64,000 bases of DNA from Rhodanobacteraceae bacterium (lineage in GTDB: Bacteria; Pseudomonadota; Gammaproteobacteria; Xanthomonadales; SZUA-5). The DNA lies in the NCBI GenBank assembly GCA_016713135.1, contig JADJPR010000004.1:186001-250000 (forward strand). The letters are read 5' to 3'. The position numbers and the translations under genes are program-made. Shown here piece after piece: positions 55,638 to 64,000 of this stretch. Position 1 is the stretch's first letter. Every line of letters begins with the position of its first letter. The notes under the pieces were generated by a model that saw only the letters and a list, made by a program, of their open reading frames with translations, had not been told where the DNA came from and ran no database searches.

Positions 55638-56749
55638 GAATTTCCCTTGCGCCATGCCTGCCCCAGGCAGGCCGCGTAGATCAGTGGTGCCGCCGGCGGC
55701 AGCACCTGGACGGTGGCGAAGACGCAGGCGCCGTGCAGCATCAGCAGCAGCGGATAGCGCGACGGCTGCGGGCGGGTGGCATGGGCGCACAACACCGCGT
55801 CGAGCATGACTGCCGCGAGCAGCGCTGCCAGCGCCGACGCAAACAGGGCAGGCGCGCCTAGCGCATGCATGCAGGCGCCGAACAACAGCACCAGGGTGCC
55901 GCCGCGACGCAGCAGCGGACGCCGGTAGGCGCCGAGCAAACGACGCGGCGCCAGCGGCAGTGCGGCGAGCCAGGCGGCATCCGCGAGGTAGCGTGCGCGC
56001 CAGTGGGCGATCAGGTCGAGCGCCAGTGTCAGCGAAGTGAACAGCAACATCAGGCCGAATACCGCGATCAATGGGGTCGACGGCGGGAACAGCATGAAGG
56101 CCAGCGCGACCCAGGGCGCGCTGCGTGGCAGGCGCGCGGCGACCGGCTCCAGCGCCGCGCCGAGCAGTGCCAGCCCGCGGGTGCCCGGCGGCACCGCGAC
56201 CGCGACCGCGCGAGCGGATGTCCGGCCCGGATCGGCTTGCCGTACCCGTGCCGCGGGAAGGACTGCGGCGAGCACGCCGCCGGCCACGGCCGCGACCGCC
56301 ATCGACGCCACCGGCAGCACCACTTCGCCAATGCGCAGACTGACCCAGCCGAGCAGCAGCAGGATTCCCGCGGACGTGGTGGCGGAGGCCAGCGCGGCCA
56401 CCCGCCGTCGCGCCTGTGCGCGCGCGGCCGGTGCAATCGGCATCGCCGCCAGCCAGTCGTCCCGCTGCGCCTGCGCCAATGCAAGGTGCCGTCGATGCGC
56501 GCTCCACATCAGCGCCAGGGCGGTCGCCAGCGCCAGCAGCAATGCCGGCGCGGTCCGCATCCACGGCGAATCGGGCGCCAGCAGGCGCGACCACAGCGGA
56601 TCGGCCAGCCACAGCGCGAAGCCGGCGAAAACAGCCGAGGCCAGCGCCACGAACAGTGACTCCGCACCGCGCGCACGCCATTCGTCCCAGCGGTTGCGCC
56701 GCAGGAAGTCGAGGACCAGACGATCAGGATTGGACGGGGTTGCAGGCAT
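55634..56749 (-). CDS. Membrane component paired with the frameshifted ABC ATPase
   Basis: A 371-residue polytopic membrane protein with at least eight hydrophobic helices (e.g. LFVALASAVFAGFALWL, APALLLALATALALMW, VAGGVLAAVLPAARV) and Arg-rich loops. There is no sequence signature beyond the layout of ABC-2-like permeases. Its stop overlaps the ATPase start (ATGA at 55637), strongly linking the two. The ATG at 56749 (MPATPSNPDRLVLDFLRRNR) is chosen because upstream in-frame sequence is low-complexity. The substrate is unknown. Confidence 0.7.
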   Translation of the reverse strand: MPATPSNPDRLVLDFLRRNRWDEWRARGAESLFVALASAVFAGFALWLADPLWSRLLAPDSPWMRTAPALLLALATALALMWSAHRRHLALAQAQRDDWLAAMPIAPAARAQARRRVAALASATTSAGILLLLGWVSLRIGEVVLPVASMAVAAVAGGVLAAVLPAARVRQADPGRTSARAVAVAVPPGTRGLALLGAALEPVAARLPRSAPWVALAFMLFPPSTPLIAVFGLMLLFTSLTLALDLIAHWRARYLADAAWLAALPLAPRRLLGAYRRPLLRRGGTLVLLFGACMHALGAPALFASALAALLAAVMLDAVLCAHATRPQPSRYPLLLMLHGACVFATVQVLPPAAPLIYAACLGQAWRKGNS

Positions 56750-56930
56750 GCCCGGGCTTAGTGGCCGGCGGCGCGCGGAAGTTCCTCGGTTGCGGGAAAA
56801 AGGAAAAGGGAAAATGGGAGAAGCGAGGGCTCGGGTCGGAAGGACCTCGGCAAGGGGAATGAGGGTTGATCCGGTGGGCGAGCAACCGCGGTCCTCATGT
56901 CGCCAAGCGCATGGAGGGAGATCTGCATCG

Positions 56931-57017
56931 CGTAGCCCGGTGGTACGCGCGCAGCGCGTTCCCCGGGTGCTTGCGGCAAGTGCCCCCTGAGCCGCTGCGC
57001 GGCACAACGGGCTACGC
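56931..57017. repeat. REP-like palindrome GCGTAGCCCGG...CCGGGCTACGC type
   Basis: GCGTAGCCCGGTGGTACGCG at 56931 pairs loosely with CGCTGCGCGGCACAACGGGC and CTACGC ending 57017. It includes the CGCGTTCCCCGGGTGCTTGC segment shared with 51187-51232 and ~26341-26370. The gap 56750-57040 otherwise shows only A/G-rich sequence near 56785-56850 and no gene. Confidence 0.7.
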
Positions 57018-57040
57018 CTCACGCGCCAAGCGCTTTCCCG

Positions 57041-59236
57041 TCACGCCGCATGCGCCAGCAACAGCCGCAGAGGCTCCGGCCGGTGGTAGGCATAGCCCTG
57101 CACCGCGTCGACGCCGATCTCCTGCAGGCTGCGGCCGAGACGGATGTCCTCGACCGACTCGGCCACGGTGCGTTTGCCGAGCACGCGGGCGATCTCGACG
57201 ATGGCGCGCACGATGGCCAGCGACAGCTCGTTGTGTTCGAAATCGCGCACGAAGCTGCCGTCGATCTTGAAGGTGTCGACGTCCAGCTCCTTGAGATAGC
57301 CGAAAGAACAGAAGCCGGTGCCGAAGTCATCCAGGGCAAAGCGGACGCCGAGCGCCTTGAACTGGGCGATCAACTGGCGCGCACGGTCCAGGTCGCGCAC
57401 CGCGCTGGTCTCGGTGATCTCCAGGCACAGCTGTCCCGGATCGATGCTGCTCTGCTTCAGGCGCTGGCGCAGGAACTGGGCATAGTCCTCGTCGGCCAGG
57501 GTGGAGGCCGAGAGGTTGATGTTGAGATGCACGCCGCGCGCGCGCGGGTCGGTCTCGAGCCAGCGGATGGCGCGGTCGAGCACGTGGCGGTCGATCCGGC
57601 TGGCCAGCTGGAAGCGCTCCGCCGCCGGGATGAAGCGCCCGGGCAGCAGCGCTTCGTCGCGGTCGTCGCGCAGCCGCAGCAGGATCTCGAAGGTCTCGAA
57701 GGGCTCGGGCTTGAACGGCAGGATGCGCTGGCCGTAGAGCTCGAAGCGATCGTTCTCGAGCGCGTCGTTGATGCGTACCACCCAGCCCATGGCCGCGGTG
57801 CGTTCGACCACCGCGGCATTGTCGGGCGACTGCAACTGCACCCGGTTGCCGCCGAGTCCCTTCGCCGCGTAGCAGGCGGTGTCCGCCTGCGCCAGCAACT
57901 CGGCCACCGAGCTGCGCCGCGGCGGGAAGGGCACCAGGCCGATGCTCGCGGTCAGCGCGAACACATGGTCCGCGTGCGCGAAACGGAATTCGGAGACGGC
58001 CAGCCGCAGTTGGCGCGCATCTTCCTCGGCGCGCGCGGTGTCCGCGTGCGCCCACAGCACGCCGAACTCGTCGGCGCCCAGGCGTGCCAGCAGCACTTCC
58101 CCGGGCAAGTTGGCGCGCAAGACGCTGGCGAGCTGGCGGATGGCTTCATCGCCGGCCGCGTGGCTGGCGGTGTCGTTGACCAGTTTGAACTCGTCGATGT
58201 CGACATAGGCGACGGCGCCGCCGCGCGCAATCTCCGGCCGCTGCGCCAGCGTCTGCGCCAGTTCTTCCTCGAATCGCGTCCGGCTCGGCAGCCCGGTCAG
58301 GTGGTCGGTGCGCGCCCGCCGCAGCATTTCGGCGGCCGATGCGCGCAGGCGGTAATTCGCCGCCGACACCAGTTGCGGCACGATGGCCATCACCGACAGC
58401 AGCGACAGCAGGATGAATGTCTCGAGCAGATCGGTCGGGGCGCGGAAGCCGCCGATACCCAGCCCGATCAGCGAAACCACGATGAAGGCAAACGCCATCG
58501 TCGCGCCCGCGGTGAAGATCGGTTCGAAGCGCAGTGCGCTCCACAGCAGGAAGGCCAGTGGCAGGAAGCTCAGGCCCAGTGCGTACGCCGGGCTGGCCAT
58601 GCTGGCCTCGGCGATGATGTAGATCCCGGCGACGCTGGCAAGCAGCCACAGGAACTTCTCCGGGCGTCCGGCGAAGCTGAGGTCGGAGTCGGTCAAGCGC
58701 CGTCGTTCGATGGCGCGCAGCACCATCAACATGAACGGGGTCACCGCGACGATGCCGAACACGTCGCCACTGACCCATTTGCCCAGCGCGGGCAGAAACT
58801 CCTGCGGCGGGATCATCGCCGCCACCACCATTCCGCTGATCCCGATGACCCCGCTGACCACAGCGCTCAGGACACCACCCACCAGCAGCACGAATCCGCT
58901 GGCCACGCGCAGGGTTACCGCGTCCTTGCCGGCGATCCGGGAAACCCACAGCACGGCCAGCAAAGTGCCTACGGTATTGCTGGCCAGAGAAAATGGAATG
59001 AAGGCCCAGGGCGCCGGGGTCACCAGCATATGGGTCATGACCAGCGAAACCGGAATCACCGGCCACCAGCGCACGCCGTGGAACACCAGCGCGGCGTAGG
59101 CCACACCCGCCGGCGGCCAGATCAATGTGACGTCCGACGGCAGGCTGATGAACAAAACCGCAAACTCCGTCGCCGCCACATACAGGCAGACATAAACGAC
59201 GAAACGCAGCAGGTGCGGACGCTCTAGCCGGGACAT
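57041..59236 (-). CDS. MASE1-GGDEF-EAL membrane protein
   Basis: A 731-residue protein. The N-terminal MASE1 sensor (~1-300) has about eight helices (LWISLPSDVTLIWPPAG-like: FISLPSDVTLIWPPAGVAYA). The GGDEF domain (~315-475) carries LGADEFGVLWA in place of GGDEF, with no RxxD inhibition site before it. The EAL domain (~485-730) keeps ExLxR as EILLR, NLSAST, LEITET, LDDFGTGFCSFGYLKEL, FKIDGSFV and AESVED, so phosphodiesterase activity is expected. The cyclase may be inactive or a GTP sensor. The ATG at 59236 starts the first helix region; no strong ribosome site is seen. Confidence 0.88.
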   Translation of the reverse strand: MSRLERPHLLRFVVYVCLYVAATEFAVLFISLPSDVTLIWPPAGVAYAALVFHGVRWWPVIPVSLVMTHMLVTPAPWAFIPFSLASNTVGTLLAVLWVSRIAGKDAVTLRVASGFVLLVGGVLSAVVSGVIGISGMVVAAMIPPQEFLPALGKWVSGDVFGIVAVTPFMLMVLRAIERRRLTDSDLSFAGRPEKFLWLLASVAGIYIIAEASMASPAYALGLSFLPLAFLLWSALRFEPIFTAGATMAFAFIVVSLIGLGIGGFRAPTDLLETFILLSLLSVMAIVPQLVSAANYRLRASAAEMLRRARTDHLTGLPSRTRFEEELAQTLAQRPEIARGGAVAYVDIDEFKLVNDTASHAAGDEAIRQLASVLRANLPGEVLLARLGADEFGVLWAHADTARAEEDARQLRLAVSEFRFAHADHVFALTASIGLVPFPPRRSSVAELLAQADTACYAAKGLGGNRVQLQSPDNAAVVERTAAMGWVVRINDALENDRFELYGQRILPFKPEPFETFEILLRLRDDRDEALLPGRFIPAAERFQLASRIDRHVLDRAIRWLETDPRARGVHLNINLSASTLADEDYAQFLRQRLKQSSIDPGQLCLEITETSAVRDLDRARQLIAQFKALGVRFALDDFGTGFCSFGYLKELDVDTFKIDGSFVRDFEHNELSLAIVRAIVEIARVLGKRTVAESVEDIRLGRSLQEIGVDAVQGYAYHRPEPLRLLLAHAA

Positions 59237-59247
59237 TGCACGCGGCC

Positions 59248-59330
59248 GCGAGGAAATGGCTCGTTTTCGCCAGCCTGGCGCGAATGATCGCCGCGACGAG
59301 ACAACGGGCTGTCCGCTGCCATTTCCTCGC
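59248..59330. repeat. 13-base inverted repeat upstream of the MASE1-GGDEF-EAL gene
   Basis: GCGAGGAAATGGC (59248-59260) is repeated inverted at 59318-59330 around a 57-base spacer, just before the start codon at 59236. It could be a leader structure or a relic of the repeat families. Nothing else is seen in 59331-59519. Confidence 0.6.
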
Positions 59331-59519
59331 TCACGCGGCGCTCGCTCGCTCCTTGCGCCGGGCTCCACTTTGCTCGTCGTCGCAATGGAACCACCCTTCC
59401 TCCTCCTCACGCCTCGATCCCGGCGTAAAGCCCTTCGCGATCATCGGCGTGCCCGGGTGAACTGTCCGGGCTGCGCATGGGCAGCGAGTGTAGCGGTTGC
59501 CGCGCGATTCGTCCGGGTG

Positions 59520-60965
59520 TCAGCGCGGCAAACCCGACTGCGGCTGGCGCAGTTCGCTTCCCGGTTCGCGCAACCACATGCGCGCGCTGCGCGCCGGCAG
59601 CATCAGTCGCTGGCGGCGTGACTGCAGCACCAGTGTGTCGCCGCTGAGCACATCGCGATAGGGCGTTTGTTGCCACAGCTTGTCGCCACCTGCCTCGACC
59701 TCGAACTCCACGCTGTGCCCGCACTTGTTGATCGCCACCAGCCCCAGCGATCCTCGGCGGAAGGCGAGGAAGCACGCGCCGCTGGCCAGCGTGCGCTGCT
59801 CCGCCTCCCCGGCGACTGCATTGTGGAAGCGGATCATTGCGGTCAGGTCCTCGCGCCGGTAGGCATCCACCCAGCGTCCGTCGCCGCTCTCGTTGTGGTC
59901 GCTGTAGACCAGTGGTGAGCCACCGCCCCGGCCGAACAGGTAGGCATAGGCCAGGGTCTCGTCGACCGGATCCAGCAGCAGGCCGCGGAAGCCCTGGTTG
60001 TTGGGAATGTCGTGGGTAACGGCGAAGGTGACGGCGCGCGCCCCCGGGAGCTCCTGGCCGCCGGCCAGCGGATCCGCCAGGATCGACAGGTCGCCGCCGA
60101 AACCGAAGCCGCGCCGCAGCATCGCGTGCAGGGGGAAGTCGTAGGCGGCCCATTCGGTGCGCGACAGCCACGGCTCGAGGAACAGTGCGTATTCGCGATC
60201 GCCCGCGCCGCCGCCGGTGATCAGCTCGCCGAACACGAAGTCGCCGCCGTCGATGACGCCGTCCAGCACCCGGACCAGATGCTTCTCGCCCATGTGCTTG
60301 GCGGCGTCGATGCGGAATCCGCTGATGCCGATCTGCTTCAGCGCCAGCAGGTAGGCGCGCTGCGCGGCGACCACGCGGTCGTGATCGTTGAGATCGGGCA
60401 AGCCCGGATCTCCGCCACCGCCGCACAGGCGCAATGTCTGCACCTGGCGTAGGTCGAAATAGTCCTGGATACAGCCCGCCGGATGGAAATCAGCCGCCGC
60501 CAGCAGGTTGGTGCCGAGGTCGCCGAACAGTCGCTGGCGCTCGAAATCAGACGGTCTCGCGGCGTACTGCGACAGCACGCGCTGGCCGGGGTAGTCGAGG
60601 TCGGGCCGTTGCGCTGCTTCGTTGGCCATATGGTTGATGACGATGTCGGCATACAGCTTCACACCGAGCGGTCGCAGCCGGTTGGCCAGCGCGCGCAGGC
60701 TCTCGGTGTTGCCGAGCGGGTGGTCGATGACGCGATAGTCCTGCGGTTGGTAGCGCGCCCACCAGGCGCTGCCCTCGGACTTCAGCGGCGGCGCGACCAG
60801 CACCGCGCCGTAACCGCGCGCCGCGATGTCCGCCGCGCGCGCCTCGATCTCGTCGTAGCGCCAGTTGAAGGCGTGCAGGATCGCCTCGGCCGGCGCGCTC
60901 CCGGGCCATCCGGCAAGCGCCAGCACCAACAGTGTCAGCCAGCGGGGGAACAGGGATCGGGACAT
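59520..60965 (-). CDS. Secreted alpha-amylase (GH13)
   Basis: A 481-residue protein with signal peptide (LTLLVLALAGWPGSAPAEA) leading directly into the (beta/alpha)8 barrel: AILHAFNWRYDEIE. GH13 motifs: region I LYADIVINHMAN, region II GFRIDAAKHMG with the nucleophile Asp, region III FVFGELITGG with the acid/base Glu, and region IV AVTHDIPNNQ with the transition-state Asp. The C-terminal beta domain starts near 400. It should hydrolyse starch or glycogen outside the cell. The ATG at 60965 begins the signal peptide. It is divergent from rlmI. Confidence 0.93.
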   Translation of the reverse strand: MSRSLFPRWLTLLVLALAGWPGSAPAEAILHAFNWRYDEIEARAADIAARGYGAVLVAPPLKSEGSAWWARYQPQDYRVIDHPLGNTESLRALANRLRPLGVKLYADIVINHMANEAAQRPDLDYPGQRVLSQYAARPSDFERQRLFGDLGTNLLAAADFHPAGCIQDYFDLRQVQTLRLCGGGGDPGLPDLNDHDRVVAAQRAYLLALKQIGISGFRIDAAKHMGEKHLVRVLDGVIDGGDFVFGELITGGGAGDREYALFLEPWLSRTEWAAYDFPLHAMLRRGFGFGGDLSILADPLAGGQELPGARAVTFAVTHDIPNNQGFRGLLLDPVDETLAYAYLFGRGGGSPLVYSDHNESGDGRWVDAYRREDLTAMIRFHNAVAGEAEQRTLASGACFLAFRRGSLGLVAINKCGHSVEFEVEAGGDKLWQQTPYRDVLSGDTLVLQSRRQRLMLPARSARMWLREPGSELRQPQSGLPR

Positions 60966-61113
60966 GCGGCGCAGTGTAGGAACTGGCTGGCGCTGGCGCC
61001 GGCCGGTGCAATCGTATTCAGGCGCTGCTTTCCCGGAGCGCGGGATTTTGCCGTAGTTTGCGCAGCCTTGGGCCAGCCGCCACGGTGTCGCCCGCCTGCC
61101 CAGGGGTCCGCCG

Positions 61114-62304
61114 ATGTCCACGCTGCGCAGCCTGCGCCTCAAGCCCGACGCCGAGCGCCGCCTGCGCCTCGGCCACGCATGGGTCTACGCCAACGAATTC
61201 GAGGGCAAGCTCGGCGCGCTGGGGCTGGAAACCGGGCAGTTGGTCGAACTGGTCAGCGCCAAGGGCATCAGCCACGGCGTGGCCTATGTCAACTCGAATG
61301 TACTGATCGCCGGGCGCCTGCTCGACGCGCAGGCGGACGGATTCGATCCCGGCGCCTGGTTGCGCGGGCGCATCGATGCCGCCGTGGCCCTGCGCCAGCG
61401 CCTGCGCGTGGCCGAGTACGGACGCCTCATCTTAGGCGAGAGCGACGGTCTGCCGGGCCTGGTGGTCGACCGCTATGGCCCGCTGCTGTCGGTCCAGCTA
61501 GGCACCGCTGGAATGCAGCGCCTGGCCGCGCAGGTCGCCGATGCGCTGGGTGCGCTGCCCGGTGTCGAGACCCTGGTCTGGCGCGGCGATGCCGCCGGGC
61601 GCGAGCTGGAAGGCCTGCCGCGCGAGGTGACAGTCGGCTTCGGCGAGGTGGTCGAGCCGGTGTGGATCGACGAAAACGGTGCGCGCTTCGGGATCTCCCC
61701 GTTGACCGGGCAGAAGACCGGCTGGTTCTATGATCAGCGCGACAACCGCGCGGCGCTGATGCCCTTCGTCTCCGGTGCACGCGTGCTCGACCTGTTCAGC
61801 TACGGTGGCGGCTGGGGCGTCTGTTCAGCGGTGCACGGGGCGACCAGCGCGCTATGCGTCGACAGCTTGGCCGCAGCGCTGGCGAGCGTCGAGCGCAATG
61901 CGGCCGCCAGCGCAGTCGCAAGTCGCGTATCGGTGCTGCAGGCAGACGCATTCGACGCGTGCAAGGCCATGCGCGAGCGCGGCGAGCGCTTCGACATCGT
62001 GGTGGTCGATCCGCCCGCCTTCATCAAACGCCGCAAGGATGCCGAGCAGGGCGCGCTGGCCTACCGCCGCATCTTCGAGGCCGGCATGCGCCTGGTCGCC
62101 GACGGTGGCCTCGTCGCCTGCTGCTCCTGCAGCCATCACTTCACCGCTGAAGCCCTGCTGGACGCGATGAACCGCGCCGCCCGCGCCCTCGGCCTGCGCC
62201 TGCGCGTGCTCAAGCGCCTGGCGCAGTCGACGGACCACCCGCTGCACCCGGCGATGCCGGAGACGGAGTATCTGAAGGGTTACCTGGCTGAGGTTCGGCG
62301 GTGA
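61114..62304 (+). CDS. rlmI: 23S rRNA m5C1962 methyltransferase (RlmI)
   Basis: A 396-residue SAM-dependent methyltransferase. The N-terminal PUA domain (~1-80: LRLGHAWVYANEFEGKLGAL) and central EEHEE-like region lead to a Rossmann domain with DLFSYGGGWGVCSAVHGAT, VVVDPPAFIKRRKDAE and the C-terminal CCSCSHHFTAEALL, whose Cys fits the RNA m5C chemistry of RlmI. Length is as expected (~396 in E. coli). The next gene, lgt, lies across a 258-base repeat-filled gap. Confidence 0.9.
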   Translation: MSTLRSLRLKPDAERRLRLGHAWVYANEFEGKLGALGLETGQLVELVSAKGISHGVAYVNSNVLIAGRLLDAQADGFDPGAWLRGRIDAAVALRQRLRVAEYGRLILGESDGLPGLVVDRYGPLLSVQLGTAGMQRLAAQVADALGALPGVETLVWRGDAAGRELEGLPREVTVGFGEVVEPVWIDENGARFGISPLTGQKTGWFYDQRDNRAALMPFVSGARVLDLFSYGGGWGVCSAVHGATSALCVDSLAAALASVERNAAASAVASRVSVLQADAFDACKAMRERGERFDIVVVDPPAFIKRRKDAEQGALAYRRIFEAGMRLVADGGLVACCSCSHHFTAEALLDAMNRAARALGLRLRVLKRLAQSTDHPLHPAMPETEYLKGYLAEVRR

Positions 62305-62310
62305 GGGCGG

Positions 62311-62559
62311 TTGTGGGTTGTGGGTTCCGGGTTGTGGGCAGCCGCAACGCGCGCCCGGCGACAACCCGATGGCGAGCCTTTAGCATGCGCACTTCGCTGA
62401 GCCGCGACCGGGTCTGTGGGAGCAGGGTCGGCCTGCGAGCCAGGACTGTCCTCGTGAACAGAGATCGCGGCTGAAGCCGCTCCCACAGGTTCGAGGTGTG
62501 CGCGCCTCGCTGCCCACAACCCACAACCCACAACCCACAACCCACAACCCACAACCCAC
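62311..62559. repeat. Inverted GTGGGTT arrays enclosing a GTGGGAGC palindrome, rlmI-lgt gap
   Basis: The left arm of GTGGGTT-type units (62311-62342) faces a longer inverted arm (62510-62559, six units). In the spacer lies a palindrome of the ureF/sufD family (62415-62487, TGTGGGAGCAGGGTCGGC and its inverted partner ending CCGCTCCCACA). The flank CGCGCCTCGCTGCC beside the right arm is shared, inverted, with 50874-50893. Confidence 0.88.
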
Positions 62560-62562
62560 CGC

Positions 62563-63408
62563 ATGCCCTACGTCCACGCCATCGACCCCGTCGCCCTTGA
62601 GATCGGCCCGCTGGCAATCCGCTGGTACGGGCTGATGTACCTCACGGGCGGCATCGCAGCCTTCGTGCTGGCGCGCAGGCGCGCGGACGAGTTGTGGCGC
62701 GGGTTCAAGCGCAGCGAGATCGAGGACATCATCTTCTACGGCATGGTCGGCGTGATCGTCGGCGGCCGACTGGGCTCGGTGCTGTTCTATCACTTCGGCG
62801 ATTTCCTCAAGGATCCGTTGATGCTGGTGCGGGTGTGGGAAGGCGGCATGAGCTTCCATGGCGGCTTGCTTGGGGTGCTGGTGGCGCTCGGCTGGTATGC
62901 GCGCAGGACCGGGCGTCCGGTCTTCCAGATGTACGATTTCATCGCGCCAGTGGTGCCGATCGGCCTTGGCCTAGGGCGCATCGGCAACTGGATCGGTGGC
63001 GAGCTGTGGGGACACAAGACCGATTTGCCCTGGGGCGTGATCTTCCCGCATGCCTTGCCGGGCCCGCCGCTGAGCGTGGCCGAGGTCCAGGCACTGGTTG
63101 CGCAGGGCCAGTTGCTCGGCGAGGCACGTCATCCCTCGCAGCTGTACCAGGCCTTCTGGGAAGGCGTGGTGCTGTTCGCCATCGTCTGGTGGTTCTCGCG
63201 CCGCGAGCGGCCGCTGATGGCCACCTCCGGCGTCTTCCTGATCGTCTATGCCGTCGGCCGCATCCTGGTCGAGTTCGTGCGCGAGCCCGATGCCCACATC
63301 GGCTATCTCGCCTGGGGCTGGCTCACGATGGGGCAGGTGCTGTCGGCGCCGATGGTGGTGCTGGGGGTGGGGTTGCTGCTGGTGGCAGCAGTGAAACGTA
63401 AAACGTAA
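62563..63408 (+). CDS. lgt: Prolipoprotein diacylglyceryl transferase Lgt
   Basis: A 281-residue, seven-helix inner-membrane enzyme transferring diacylglycerol to the lipobox Cys of prolipoproteins such as the one at 28065-29528. Conserved features: IRWYGLMYLTGG, VGGRLGSVLFYH, GGMSFHGGLLG with the essential His, the Lgt signature GRIGNWIGGELWG, HPSQLYQAFWEG and FVREPDAHIG. The ATG at 62563 directly follows the repeat arm. It is followed by thyA on the same strand, as in many proteobacteria. Confidence 0.96.
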   Translation: MPYVHAIDPVALEIGPLAIRWYGLMYLTGGIAAFVLARRRADELWRGFKRSEIEDIIFYGMVGVIVGGRLGSVLFYHFGDFLKDPLMLVRVWEGGMSFHGGLLGVLVALGWYARRTGRPVFQMYDFIAPVVPIGLGLGRIGNWIGGELWGHKTDLPWGVIFPHALPGPPLSVAEVQALVAQGQLLGEARHPSQLYQAFWEGVVLFAIVWWFSRRERPLMATSGVFLIVYAVGRILVEFVREPDAHIGYLAWGWLTMGQVLSAPMVVLGVGLLLVAAVKRKT

Positions 63409-63459
63409 AACGTCAACGGGCCAGGGGGTGGATTGACGTTTTTGCGTTTAACGTTTTAC
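63391..63459. repeat. ACGTAAA-type inverted array overlapping the lgt end
   Basis: Three units (63391-63416, GTGAAACGTAAAACGTAAAA and onward) face an inverted arm at 63433-63459 with a 16-base loop. The left arm encodes the last six codons of lgt (AVKRKT and stop). Confidence 0.88.
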
Positions 63460-63488
63460 CCCTGCTCGCCGATTGGCTCGCGGCAGCA

Positions 63489-63555
63489 GTGAGACGTAAA
63501 ACGTAAGACGTCAACTGGCGCGAGGCAAGATTGACGTTTCACGTTTGACGTTTCA
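63489..63555. repeat. Second ACGTAAA-type inverted array before thyA
   Basis: The arms (63489-63514 and 63530-63555) have the same layout and unit as the array at 63391-63459, and both are preceded by GGCAGCAGTGA. This indicates a tandem duplication of ~98 bases that has since diverged. Confidence 0.88.
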
Positions 63556-63620
63556 CTCCTGCTTGCGAAGTGCCAGCCGGTGCCCAGTCCAGTCATCCGC
63601 TTCGCCGCTCCAAATTTCCC

Positions 63621-64000
63621 ATGCACCAATACCATTCCCTCCTGCGCCACATCCTCGATCACGGCGCCCTGAAGACGGACCGCACCGGCACCGGCACGCG
63701 CTCGGTGTTCGGGTGGCAGATGCGCTTCGACCTGGCCCAGGGTTTCCCGCTGGTGACGACCAAGAAGCTGCACCTGCGTTCGATCATCCATGAGCTGCTG
63801 TGGTTCATTGCCGGCGACACCAACATCGGTTACCTGCGCGATCACGGGGTGACGATCTGGGATGAGTGGGCGGATGCGGACGGCAACCTCGGGCCGGTGT
63901 ACGGCAAGCAGTGGCGCTCCTGGGCGACGCCGGGCGGCGGAGCGATCGACCAGCTGGCGCAGGTGATCGAGCAGATCCGGCGCACGCCCGATTCGCGGCG
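63621..64000 (+). CDS. thyA: Thymidylate synthase (N-terminal part, cut by window edge)
   Basis: The visible 126 residues match ThyA, which makes dTMP from dUMP using methylene-tetrahydrofolate: YHSLLRHILDHGALKTDRTG, TGTRSVFGWQMRFDL, FPLVTTKKLHLRSIIHELLW and IWDEWADADGNLGPVYGKQW. The catalytic Cys lies beyond the right edge. The ATG at 63621 is the standard family start. It is preceded by the two ACGTAAA arrays and lgt. Confidence 0.96.
   Translation, partial: MHQYHSLLRHILDHGALKTDRTGTGTRSVFGWQMRFDLAQGFPLVTTKKLHLRSIIHELLWFIAGDTNIGYLRDHGVTIWDEWADADGNLGPVYGKQWRSWATPGGGAIDQLAQVIEQIRRTPDSR

Noticed and set aside
57050..59227. A 725-codon plus-strand frame opposite the MASE1-GGDEF-EAL gene
   Set aside because: Antisense shadow of a protein with clear domains; its composition (Gln/Arg/His-rich) is that of a shadow frame.
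59331..59519. A small gene downstream of the amylase
   Set aside because: Short frames only, with no ribosome site, signal peptide or family look.

Overview
The window is high-GC chromosomal DNA of a gammaproteobacterium. I infer Xanthomonadales/Lysobacterales from the overall look of the housekeeping proteins (RlmB, RNase R, SuhB, NadK, 5'-nucleotidase, Lgt, ThyA), from an Rrf2-led suf operon, and from secreted proteins ending in an NGFE tail. That placement is an inference; no marker such as 16S rRNA is present. Nothing looks like an intact phage, plasmid or genomic island. Mobile DNA is limited to two decayed fragments of a Y1-type transposase and one possible phage-gene remnant beside a tRNA-Leu(CAG).

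Layout. 1-2.3 kb (-): an operon of a sterol-desaturase-like hydroxylase, an unknown membrane-anchored protein and an HTTM-DUF393 protein cut by the left edge, with a divergent HTH regulator. 3.2-8.2 kb: a repeat-rich stretch, small secreted proteins and an S74/tail-fibre-like secreted protein. 8.3-11.7 kb: a membrane Ser/Thr kinase converging on an ECF sigma factor. 12.3-14.7 kb: an ADOP/MacB-type permease. 14.9-20.5 kb (-): a complete urease operon ureD-A-(orf67)-B-C-E-F-G. 20.6-26.1 kb (+): the SUF iron-sulfur operon (Rrf2 regulator, sufB, sufC, sufD, sufS). 26.4-32 kb: a YbjN-like protein, suhB, a large lipoprotein, a 5'-nucleotidase, nadK and tRNA-Leu. 32-37 kb: a second Ser/Thr kinase fused to a DUF1566-like domain, then rnr and rlmB. 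37-41 kb: a beta-propeller secreted protein and a LuxR-type two-component pair. 41-47 kb (-): an FAD oxidoreductase and a GldF/GldG-type ABC operon with a DUF4340 protein. 47.5-49 kb: a DUF6159-like membrane protein and a K+-channel-like protein. 49-53 kb (-): a YadGH-type exporter and the pseudouridine-catabolism pair psuK-psuG. 53-59 kb (-): a GAF/HD-GYP protein, an ABC exporter with a frameshifted ATPase, and a MASE1-GGDEF-EAL protein. 59.5-64 kb: a secreted alpha-amylase, rlmI, lgt and the start of thyA.

The most distinctive signal lies between the genes. At least a dozen intergenic gaps hold the same architecture: an arm made of two to five tandem copies of a short unit (GGACGCAAA, GGGCACGA, GTGGGTT or ACGTAAA), a spacer of a few tens to about 170 bases, and the reverse complement of the arm. 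Flanking modules are shared between loci while the arm unit differs; at 3514-3905 two tandem ~190-base copies carry different arms in the same flanks. A related palindrome (GTGGGAGCGGGCTCCGCCCG) is read in frame inside two unrelated proteins, UreF and SufD, giving the same peptide pattern VGAGSAR...RG.SPLP, as Rickettsia palindromic elements do.

Functionally the genes are mostly core metabolism, RNA processing and signalling. Linked sets are urease maturation, Fe-S assembly, pseudouridine salvage, and two c-di-GMP proteins that sit within 6 kb of each other.
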